7,121 nt of DNA from JACQCV01 sp964639675 (GTDB taxonomy: Bacteria; Patescibacteriota; Minisyncoccia; Phycocordibacterales; UBA12445): the NCBI GenBank assembly GCA_964639675.1, contig CAZXEK010000011.1, positions 1 through 7,121 of the forward strand, written 5' to 3'. Shown piece by piece: positions 1 to 4,210 of the stretch. The notes beneath the pieces were generated by a model. It did no database searches. It saw nothing but the letters and a program-made list of their open reading frames with translations, and was not told where the DNA came from. The translations under genes and the position numbers were made by a program. Every line of letters begins with the position of its first letter. Position 1 is the stretch's first letter.

Positions 1-255
1 CCGAAGCCCGCGCTGAATCAAAATGAGGCCAGTACTGCCACCTTGCAATTCATTGCAAGACACCAAAGAAAAATACTCTTTTCATTAAAAGAAAAAGAAA
101 TGGATTCGTTAAACTCACCACAAGTCCAGCGCGCGCACAATGAAAAGAGCAAAAAGTATTTTTCTGTGGTGTGGCGAGCGGAGCGAGCGGTGGCGGGGAT
201 GGCTTCCTTAGTGGGGGTTTTGCTCAAAGAAAGTTCGAACTTCGTCCAAAAAACA
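1..255. other. Non-coding, GC-richer intergenic segment
   Basis: I see no believable gene here. A plus-strand frame stays open from base 1 to 441, but it runs straight through the tRNA and reads the familiar false peptide GVGFEPT, so it is rejected. The segment holds an 18-bp palindrome at 42-59 (arms cttgcaat and attgcaag around tc), a long imperfect inverted repeat at 60-172, a GCGAGCG direct repeat (174-180 and 183-189) and a 12-bp perfect palindrome aagttcgaactt at 231-242. It looks richer in G+C than the coding parts of the window. It could be a dispersed intergenic repeat of this genome or the decayed end of an upstream unit; the window cannot tell. Confidence 0.5.
60..172. repeat. Long imperfect inverted repeat (hairpin-forming)
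   Basis: Bases 60-76 pair with 156-172 with one mismatch, and 77-86 pair perfectly with 139-148. The right arm carries seven extra bases (149-155). The loop of about 52 nt contains a run of alternating GC (gcgcgc). That gives about 26 paired positions out of 27, far more than expected by chance. No transposase or target-site duplication was seen, so MITE-like element, structured RNA and dispersed repeat all remain open. Confidence 0.6.
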
Positions 256-286
256 CCGCCAAAATTCGAAATTAAAATTTTGGCGG
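251..286 (-). terminator. Rho-independent terminator fused to the tRNA-Ser(GCU) 3' end
   Basis: On the minus strand an 11-bp perfect stem (ccgccaaaatt at 256-266 against aattttggcgg at 276-286, 9-nt loop) is followed by a T-rich tail (tgttttttgg, from base 255 leftward). The upstream arm of the stem includes the last two acceptor-stem bases, the discriminator and the encoded CCA of the tRNA, so terminator and mature tRNA 3' end are mutually exclusive folds. Confidence 0.75.
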
Positions 287-371
287 AGGGAGTGGGATTC
301 GAACCCACGGACGACTTTATGGGCCGTCACAGGTTAGCAACCTGTTCGTTTAACCACTCACGCATCCCTCC
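284..371 (-). tRNA. tRNA-Ser(GCU)
   Basis: This is a type II tRNA of 88 nt. The acceptor stem is ggaggga (from 371) paired with tccctcc (ending at 285), with discriminator G and an encoded CCA at 283-281. The anticodon stem acagg/cctgt closes a 7-nt loop ttgctaa, which places anticodon GCU at 338-336, reading AGC and AGU. A long variable arm with a gacg/cgtc stem and a T arm gtggg-ttcgaat-cccac follow. The long variable arm plus G73 fit serine rather than leucine. A promoter sits just upstream on the minus strand (-35 at 412-407, -10 at 389-384) and a terminator overlaps the 3' end. Confidence 0.95.
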
Positions 372-383
372 AGATTATTTCTC

Positions 384-412
384 ATCCTACATTAAGCTCG
401 ATACCTTTTCAA
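384..412 (-). promoter_or_regulatory. Promoter of tRNA-Ser(GCU)
   Basis: On the minus strand TTGAAA (412-407), a 17-bp spacer and TAGGAT (389-384) form a good sigma70-type promoter. The predicted start is about 5 nt before the tRNA 5' end, which is where a tRNA promoter should fire. The -35 box is 1 bp from that of the divergent promoter. Confidence 0.6.
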
Positions 413-413
413 A

Positions 414-442
414 TAGACAGTGCGGTATAAAAAGGCTATAGT
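414..442 (+). promoter_or_regulatory. Promoter of tRNA-Ser(ACU)
   Basis: TAGACA (414-419), a 17-bp spacer and TATAGT (437-442) match the sigma70 consensus at five of six positions in each box. The predicted start near 449 leaves a leader of about 7 nt before the tRNA at 457. No separate promoter is evident for the hydrolase gene that follows, so it may be cotranscribed with this tRNA. Confidence 0.65.
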
Positions 443-456
443 TACGGTTACATTTT

Positions 457-543
457 GGAGGAATGGGTGAGTGGTTTAAACCAGCGGTTTACTAAACCGC
501 CGTCCCTTAATTGGGACCGTGAGTTCGAATCTCACTTCCTCCG
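457..543 (+). tRNA. tRNA-Ser with anticodon ACU (unusual)
   Basis: This is an apparently intact type II tRNA of 87 nt. The acceptor stem ggaggaa/ttcctcc pairs at 7 of 7 positions, the discriminator is G543, and no CCA is encoded (the next bases are tttt). The anticodon stem gcggt/accgc closes the loop ttactaa, placing the anticodon at 491-493 as ACU. The variable arm has a gtccc/gggac stem with loop ttaatt, and the T arm is gtgag-ttcgaat-ctcac. Long arm plus G73 indicate serine; ACU would read the Ser codon AGU. A34 in this codon box is very unusual in bacteria, because G34 normally serves it, and inosine at 34 would also read the Arg codon AGA. The gene has its own good promoter and shares D-arm sequence (gtgagtggtt) with the GCU tRNA next door, suggesting duplication and divergence. 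Confidence 0.9.
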
Positions 544-564
544 TTTTAATCATAAACCATCCCA

Positions 565-1296
565 ATGAAAATATTTTTACTTCTAATTCTTATCTACCTG
601 ATATCGGGTGGCACACGCTTTTACTTGCTTATACAAAAAGGGGTTATGGGGGCAAAAGAGGCGGAAAACAGGTTATTTGAAAGACTCATTCCGGGAGCTA
701 AGCAGAGATTCCTATTCGCTGGTGACAGCACAATCGTGGGTACAGGAGTGACAAAACCAGCAGACTCTACCCCCGGACGATTTGGCACCGCCTTTCCTAA
801 CGCTGAAATAATAAATCTAGGGCGAAATGGTAAATTACTTGAAGAACTACTGAAAGAAATACTAGAAAAGAGAACATCACTCGGACACTTCGATCTAATT
901 GTCTTCCAGATTGGGGGCAATGATATCACACACCGAACCCCCTTCGCCGACATGGATCGTGATATCCGTGCGCTAGTAGAGATTGGTAAAAACCTTTCGA
1001 CTTACGTTGTCGTACTTCACACCGGTAATCTCGGCCGCTCCCCCATCTTCCCCAAACCAATCGGCTGGTACTTTACATGGCGAACTAAACATGTGCGAGA
1101 GATCTACCAGAGAGTGGCGAAAGAGACTGGTGCGGTTTACGTTGATCTCTATGCTGCAGAAGTGGATGAACTTTTTCGTACTGACCGACCTCGTTACTAC
1201 ATGAATGACCTCTTCCATCCCTCTGGTGAGGGTTATCGCATCTGGTACGAGAACACACGCAAAGCACTGGACGAAGCAGGGGTAAGACTCCAATAA
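565..1296 (+). CDS. SGNH/GDSL-family hydrolase, membrane-anchored or secreted
   Basis: This 243-aa protein is probably an esterase/lipase-type hydrolase acting outside the cytoplasmic membrane; the substrate cannot be told. All SGNH blocks are present in order: block I with G53-D54-S55 (nucleophile serine), block II with G86/N88 (NLGRNG), block III with G118-N119-D120 (oxyanion Asn), and block V with D215 and H218 (NDLFHPSGEG), completing the Ser-Asp-His set. Residues about 2-17 are hydrophobic (IFLLLILIYLI), a signal anchor or signal peptide, with no lipobox Cys. Length is typical for a single-domain GDSL protein. It starts 22 bp after the tRNA-Ser(ACU) with neither terminator nor Shine-Dalgarno sequence in between, so it may be expressed from the tRNA promoter. 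In related families members deacetylate carbohydrates or cleave thioesters; nothing here chooses among these roles. Confidence 0.85.
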   Translation: MKIFLLLILIYLISGGTRFYLLIQKGVMGAKEAENRLFERLIPGAKQRFLFAGDSTIVGTGVTKPADSTPGRFGTAFPNAEIINLGRNGKLLEELLKEILEKRTSLGHFDLIVFQIGGNDITHRTPFADMDRDIRALVEIGKNLSTYVVVLHTGNLGRSPIFPKPIGWYFTWRTKHVREIYQRVAKETGAVYVDLYAAEVDELFRTDRPRYYMNDLFHPSGEGYRIWYENTRKALDEAGVRLQ

Positions 1297-1318
1297 TTTA
1301 TAAAGGCAGTTCCAAAAT

Positions 1319-1359
1319 TTGACTGTAACTCATCTTTCTGCTACTTTGCTGTCAGCAAA
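1319..1359 (+). promoter_or_regulatory. Promoter with overlapping palindrome upstream of the RHH pair
   Basis: TTGACT (1319-1324), a 17-bp spacer and a weak -10 TACTTT (1342-1347) precede a perfect inverted repeat, tttgct-gtc-agcaaa, at 1345-1359. The palindrome covers the end of the -10 box and the predicted start site. RHH proteins commonly bind such short inverted repeats and repress their own genes, so this is a candidate autoregulatory operator. The weak -10 box lowers confidence in the promoter; the palindrome itself is plain. Confidence 0.4.
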
Positions 1360-1394
1360 TGAGCACCTCGAGAAATAAGAAAGGAGAGGTTTTG

Positions 1395-1541
1395 ATGAAA
1401 GAGGGTGTATCAGCCAGAATCAACTTAACCCCTGAACTTAATATGGCAATCATAAAAAGGGCCGACCAAGAGGGTAAGAGCTTTGAGGATATTATACTGG
1501 AGATACTCGAGAAAGAATTCTCTCCACGGGAGGTCGATTAG
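1395..1541 (+). CDS. Small ribbon-helix-helix (Arc/CopG-like) DNA-binding protein, copy 1
   Basis: This 48-aa protein has the plan of an RHH transcription factor: a short strand (VSARINL, residues 5-11), then a helix from PELN to ADQEG, then a second helix (FEDIILEILEKEF). Such proteins dimerise and insert the paired strands into the major groove; many are antitoxins or plasmid/phage repressors. I chose the ATG at 1395 over the in-frame ATG at 1359 because an AGGAG (1382-1386) sits 8 nt upstream of it, and because the longer form would start only about 5 nt from the predicted transcript start. The stop codon directly abuts the start of the next gene, and the two proteins are clearly similar (P-x-LN, AD, G-x-S, ILEK). 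No toxin-like partner is visible. The target is unknown; the palindrome at 1345-1359 is a candidate. Confidence 0.75.
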   Translation: MKEGVSARINLTPELNMAIIKRADQEGKSFEDIILEILEKEFSPREVD

Positions 1542-1727
1542 ATGGCCGTAAAAGGATCAAAAGGGGCTCGGAAAGAAAAAATGGTACTTATTGTCATCTC
1601 GATCCCATGGAGCCTAAATGAATCCCTAAAAATAAAGGCCGACGAGCAAGGTATCTCAGCGAATGACTTATTTATAAAAATACTGGAAAAATACTGTCCA
1701 AAAAAGAAAACCCAGAAAGATATTTAA
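1542..1727 (+). CDS. Small ribbon-helix-helix-like protein, copy 2
   Basis: This 61-aa protein is a paralogue of the preceding gene. After a basic N-terminal tail (KGSKGARKEK) comes a strand (VLIVISI), helix 1 (PWSLNESLKIKADEQG) and helix 2 (SANDLFIKILEKYC), then a lysine-rich tail. Similarity to copy 1 is visible across the whole RHH fold, including S/PELN-type helix start, AD at the same place and the terminal ILEK. GGGAGG at 1528-1533 lies 8 nt before the ATG, and the start follows the upstream TAG with no gap, so the two are translationally coupled. The pair may form a heterodimer or two homodimers with different sites. A strong terminator ends the unit 6 bp after the stop. The strand differs in polarity from classical Arc-type strands (more hydrophobic), so DNA binding by this copy is less certain. 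Confidence 0.7.
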   Translation: MAVKGSKGARKEKMVLIVISIPWSLNESLKIKADEQGISANDLFIKILEKYCPKKKTQKDI

Positions 1728-1733
1728 ACTACT

Positions 1734-1763
1734 GGCCACATAAAGTGTGGCCTTTTATTTTTT
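1734..1763 (+). terminator. Rho-independent terminator after the RHH pair
   Basis: A perfect 7-bp GC-rich stem (ggccaca at 1734-1740, tgtggcc at 1746-1752, 5-nt loop) is followed by ttttatttttt. It closes the two-gene RHH transcription unit. Confidence 0.85.
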
Positions 1764-1777
1764 AAAAAATAAAAAAA

Positions 1778-2008
1778 CGTATCTGCTCACAAAGCTGAGT
1801 AGGCGGAAGCCTGAAATTACTTTTATCGCGAATTTCCCTTATGACCGTGCGTAGGAAAAGTGATTTTAGGAACGCTAATAATCACAATGGTCCGTCCACC
1901 TTACACATCAGACGATCGTCAGTTATGTAAAGTTGTATAGGGAATAAGTGCAGTGGTGTTAATTCAGTTATGCAGAAACGCCGTGCATCACGGCTTACGA
2001 GCTTTTTT
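1778..2008 (+). ncRNA. Candidate structured RNA, class not recognised
   Basis: No convincing gene fills this gap of about 270 bp, but it folds in a nested way by hand. A closing stem joins cgtatctgc (1778-1786) to gcagaaacg (1972-1980), 8 of 9 paired. A hairpin at 1801-1812 has a GGAA tetraloop (aggc/gcct). An 8-bp stem with one bulge joins 1834-1842 to 1937-1944 and encloses two hairpins: gacc/ggtc at 1843-1846/1889-1892 with gtgatt/aatcac inside it, and an imperfect 13-position arm at 1901-1930. Then come the hairpin gccgtg-cat-cacggc (1980-1994) and T6 at 2003-2008. It does not show the conserved motifs I know for RNase P, tmRNA, 6S RNA, SRP RNA or common riboswitches. It may be a free small RNA or the leader of the gene starting at 2035. 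A 29-codon frame at 1841-1930 lacks a ribosome site and is not credited. Confidence 0.35.
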
Positions 2009-2034
2009 AATATAAAACATGTAAAATTGGTTCA

Positions 2035-2739
2035 ATGAAAAAGCCATACGAAAAAATAATGACTGAGGTCTCTGGAATAACCGTCTGGATGGTAGACGGC
2101 TACTACGTAAGACAAAATATAGATATAAACTTCAACAACTTCGGCCAGCATTATCGCTTTAACTTCATACCAAAAAATGAGTTCTGGATAGATAAGCAGG
2201 CAAACCCCGGAAAGGAAGAGGGCTACTTCGTTGAACACTTACTCATTGAACATAAACTAATGTCTGAGGGAGTAGACTATAATAATGCTCTGGAGCAGGG
2301 TAATCATGTCGAACAGGAGATGCGAGAGCGCGACAAAGAGGTGTGGAGATTAAAGGAGGAACTAAACAGAGATAAAGAGTCAGTCCTAAAAATAGTCCGT
2401 AAAAAAATCCTAAAACAGTACAGTAACAAAAAAATTAAAACCTACGTTATCGATAGTTTCCTCGTCAGGAGTCTGTTCTATCTAGACTGGGTAGCTGGTG
2501 GACATGACGAAGTTTACCCCGCCTTTGTGCCAAAAAATGAAATCTGGATTGATAACGATATCACCGCTCGCGAAAGAAAATATGTTTTACTCCATGAGCT
2601 ACACGAGAGATACTGGATGACGCAAGGATGGACATATGACAAGGCCCACGAATCAGCCCTGGAAATTGAAGCCCATTGTCACAAAAATCCGGAAGATCTA
2701 GCTGAAAAAATAAAGGAGGAGTTAGATAGGCAAGTTTAA
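2035..2739 (+). CDS. Hypothetical protein with two tandem HELHE-type repeats
   Basis: I do not recognise this 234-aa family. It consists of two copies of one domain, about residues 12-96 and 132-216, joined by a highly charged helix (97-130, likely coiled coil). The copies share IPKNEFWID (45-53) with VPKNEIWID (165-173), then a helix H68-LLIEHKLM against H187-ELHERYWM, and then a Y-x-x-A motif with a later Glu (Y82/E93 against Y201/E212). Copy 2 keeps more potential metal ligands (H187, H190, E191, H205, E212) while copy 1 retains H68, E72 and E93. HELHE is not the HExxH zinc-protease motif, so protease activity should not be assumed. There is no signal peptide or membrane segment. No Shine-Dalgarno sequence is seen; a TATAAA at 2011-2016 could be a -10 box. 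Its stop codon overlaps that of the convergent nuclease gene by 4 bp. Confidence 0.75.
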   Translation: MKKPYEKIMTEVSGITVWMVDGYYVRQNIDINFNNFGQHYRFNFIPKNEFWIDKQANPGKEEGYFVEHLLIEHKLMSEGVDYNNALEQGNHVEQEMRERDKEVWRLKEELNRDKESVLKIVRKKILKQYSNKKIKTYVIDSFLVRSLFYLDWVAGGHDEVYPAFVPKNEIWIDNDITARERKYVLLHELHERYWMTQGWTYDKAHESALEIEAHCHKNPEDLAEKIKEELDRQV

Positions 2740-3539
2740 AACAGACCCCTTTGCACTGTGGTGACTTTCTTGTCTATTTTGCTTTTGCCCTCTACTTCTT
2801 CGGCCGCAGATCTATATAGGCAATAGTCACAATCTGGATTCGATTCTGGTAATAGATCAGCCATTAAACATTTTTTAATATCAAGAATGGTTTTTTCTAT
2901 CCAAGAGTCGTCACCTTTATAAGGTAAAAGTTTAACATTAAACTCAAGCTTACCATCAAAGGCTGCCTTATCAGCATCACCATTACAGTAAACAAAGTAA
3001 CCTACCGATGAAACCTTAAAACCATTATTTCGAAAAAGCCACTGATAGACCTCCATCTGTCGCTTGTATCCAATCTGCCAATCAGCATCCAGATCAACCT
3101 CTCCACTTTTAGAAGTTGCCTTATAGTCAGCAATAATAAGTTCCCCGCTCGGATTAACCCAGACATCATCGACTCCGCCGGTGATTAGAAGGCTGGTCGG
3201 CTGATGTAAATAAGTAACTCCACGCCTAAGTGCATCGCGCCACTCATCCATCAATGGATGCTGAAATGGAACGGCATCTAGACCATAAGCCTTCATGAAG
3301 GGATGTATCGTTTTCCTAGCACGATGAATATCAAACTCCTTCTTAAGTAAAGTGTCGACCGCCGAATTCAAACTAAATGGATATCCCGGTGGCTGACCGA
3401 CACCTAATCTCCTATCCAGATAAAAACATCTTCGGCAGTTTAAATAAAGATCAATTTTAGAGCGACTAAGACGAAAAGATTCTTTGGATCTTGGATCAAA
3501 AATATTCCTTGTCTTTCTGGGGTTATAATATTTGGACAT
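2736..3539 (-). CDS. PD-(D/E)XK nuclease family protein (Cas4/RecB-like, probable Fe-S site)
   Basis: This 267-aa protein has a RecB/Cas4-type nuclease core: motif II GGVDD with D124, motif III D138-Y-K140, and the Q161-x3-Y165 motif, in the usual order and spacing. Two cysteine pairs flank the core, C35-x2-C38 (NCRRCFYLDRRLG) and C237-x2-C240 (DCDYC), a layout suited to a 4-Cys iron-sulfur cluster like that holding Cas4 and AddB domains closed. Family members cut DNA ends or single strands in repair or recombination. There is no helicase domain and no Cas gene nearby, so it stands alone. ATG at 3539 is taken because an in-frame TGA lies two codons upstream. A TTGACA-16-CATAAT promoter at 3677-3650 would give a leader of about 100 nt. 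From memory, similar stand-alone proteins with this N-terminus are frequent in Patescibacteria, but I cannot verify that here. Confidence 0.85.
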   Translation of the reverse strand: MSKYYNPRKTRNIFDPRSKESFRLSRSKIDLYLNCRRCFYLDRRLGVGQPPGYPFSLNSAVDTLLKKEFDIHRARKTIHPFMKAYGLDAVPFQHPLMDEWRDALRRGVTYLHQPTSLLITGGVDDVWVNPSGELIIADYKATSKSGEVDLDADWQIGYKRQMEVYQWLFRNNGFKVSSVGYFVYCNGDADKAAFDGKLEFNVKLLPYKGDDSWIEKTILDIKKCLMADLLPESNPDCDYCLYRSAAEEVEGKSKIDKKVTTVQRGLF

Positions 3540-3690
3540 AAAACATCAGACCCATCTCTTGAGCGACCTTCTGTGCCTTAGATTTGAGTCCTTTATCAGT
3601 TTTGAAATTAAAACTGTATTTATAAATATATTTTTTATTATATATCTACATTATGTATACAATGTAAATTGTGTCAAACGGCAAATGATA
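3540..3690 (-). promoter_or_regulatory. AT-rich intergenic segment with nuclease-gene promoter
   Basis: On the minus strand TTGACA (3677-3672), a 16-bp spacer and CATAAT (3655-3650) make a near-consensus promoter for the nuclease gene; a second TATAAT lies at 3642-3637. The palindrome tgtataca (3654-3661), flanked by acatt (3648-3652) and aatgt (3661-3665), sits over the spacer and -10 box and could be an operator. No gene is visible; a plus-strand frame crossing this segment is not credible because it also spans the terminator hairpin. Confidence 0.6.
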
Positions 3691-3722
3691 AATAAAAAAG
3701 CGCTCCGAGGTAAATCGGAGCG
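3691..3722 (-). terminator. Rho-independent terminator after the RING-like gene
   Basis: On the minus strand an 8-bp perfect stem (cgctccga at 3701-3708 with tcggagcg at 3715-3722, 6-nt loop) is followed by gcttttttatt. It separates the RING-like gene from the nuclease gene, which then has its own promoter. Confidence 0.85.
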
Positions 3723-3750
3723 GCAATATAAAAAGTCGACCGAGTATCTC

Positions 3751-4083
3751 TCAAAATGTAGAGACGTTAAGATACGAGGAGACTGCGATAGTTAATACCA
3801 ATAAAACAAAAAAAATGGGGACGAGAAAATCGTCGACAAAATGCAACACTGAAGCTATGATCCCGGTCAAAATGACCGACCTCTTCTGCACCAATGGTGA
3901 AGTCTTAGCTATCAAACGCTTAGTGACCAGACCACACCCACGAATTGCACAGACCTCGGCATTATCAACCCAACACTGCCCATGATAAAGTGCCTCACAC
4001 CTTAGGCACTTCATTACTGAATCATCGTCAGATAAATTGCGCCCACAAAGCACACAATGTGGTGGAAATAATCTGTTACCCAT
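3751..4083 (-). CDS. Membrane protein with prokaryotic RING/PHD-like zinc finger
   Basis: This 110-aa protein has a complete binuclear treble-clef set of ligands: C10-x2-C13, C26-x2-C29, H34-x2-C37, C45 and C50, in the C4HC3 order of PHD/RING-variant fingers. The YHGQCW around H34 is the typical core. Residues 69-83 and 87-105 are hydrophobic, split by two Asp (84-85), so the finger is probably held at the membrane by a hairpin of two segments. Bacterial RING-like fingers of this sort are known (Prok-RING families) and some occur beside ubiquitin-like or membrane-stress proteins, but no E2, Ub-like or JAB gene is visible here, so ligase activity is unproven. AGGAGG at 4098-4093 lies 9 nt before the ATG, the best ribosome site in the window. 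The promoter at 4206-4178 drives it, and a terminator follows the stop. Confidence 0.75.
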   Translation of the reverse strand: MGNRLFPPHCVLCGRNLSDDDSVMKCLRCEALYHGQCWVDNAEVCAIRGCGLVTKRLIAKTSPLVQKRSVILTGIIASVLHFVDDFLVPIFFVLLVLTIAVSSYLNVSTF

Positions 4084-4110
4084 TCTAATTAACCTCCTTT
4101 AGTTTAAATA

Positions 4111-4177
4111 AACTTAGCTCTAGGACAAACACTCATTCTACTGATATAATATTTCAAATAACAATAACTTGGCTCTA
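4111..4177. repeat. Pair of 12-bp direct repeats in the divergent promoter region
   Basis: AACTTAGCTCTA (4111-4122) and AACTTGGCTCTA (4166-4177) differ at one base and start 55 bp apart, about five helical turns. The right copy covers the predicted start site of the RING-like gene; the left copy lies in its leader and abuts the -35 box of a possible rightward promoter. The placement suits a regulator binding both sites on the same DNA face. Confidence 0.5.
4122..4150 (+). promoter_or_regulatory. Possible upstream promoter of the GGDEF gene
   Basis: A perfect -10 box TATAAT (4145-4150) lies 17 bp from AGGACA (4122-4127), which matches four of six -35 positions. It would give a leader of about 85 nt before the ATG at 4242. 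Confidence 0.4.
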
Positions 4178-4206
4178 ACTATATCATAAAAGATGAAGAT
4201 GGTCAA
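4178..4206 (-). promoter_or_regulatory. Promoter of the RING-like gene
   Basis: On the minus strand TTGACC (4206-4201), a 17-bp spacer and TATAGT (4183-4178) each match five of six consensus positions. The predicted start near 4171 falls within the right-hand 12-bp direct repeat and gives a leader of about 88 nt. Confidence 0.6.
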
Positions 4207-4210
4207 ATTA

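Noticed and set aside
18..308. Minus-strand 96-aa frame
   Set aside because: It covers the terminator and the tRNA 3' end, shows no domain, and overlaps the inverted repeat.
1..441. Plus-strand frame open from the window edge to 441 (132 aa from its ATG at 43)
   Set aside because: It reads antisense through tRNA-Ser(GCU), giving the false peptide GVGFEPT known from mis-called tRNA regions, and also spans the terminator and inverted repeat.
281..543. Integration site (att) at the serine tRNAs
   Set aside because: No integrase and no duplicated tRNA 3' segment were found in the window.
1359..1394. Longer N-terminus for the first RHH gene (ATG 1359)
   Set aside because: The Shine-Dalgarno AGGAG is placed for ATG 1395, the extra 12 residues lie outside the RHH fold, and the earlier ATG falls within the palindrome next to the predicted transcript start.
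1395..1727. Toxin-antitoxin operon
   Set aside because: Both members look like RHH regulators; no RelE, PIN, Fic or other toxin fold is recognisable in the unit.
1841..1930. A 29-aa frame inside the candidate RNA
   Set aside because: No ribosome site, no recognisable sequence, and it crosses paired segments of the fold.
2035..2739. HExxH zinc metalloprotease
   Set aside because: The motif is HELHE, not HExxH; the second His is one position early, and the other copy has HLLIE, so the classical motif is absent.
2736..3539. Cas4 of a CRISPR system
   Set aside because: No CRISPR repeats or other cas genes are visible, and the cysteine layout is 2+2 rather than the Cas4 1+3.
3532..3795. Plus-strand 87-aa frame
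   Set aside because: It overlaps the nuclease start, runs through the promoter and the terminator hairpin, and has AT-rich composition without domain features.
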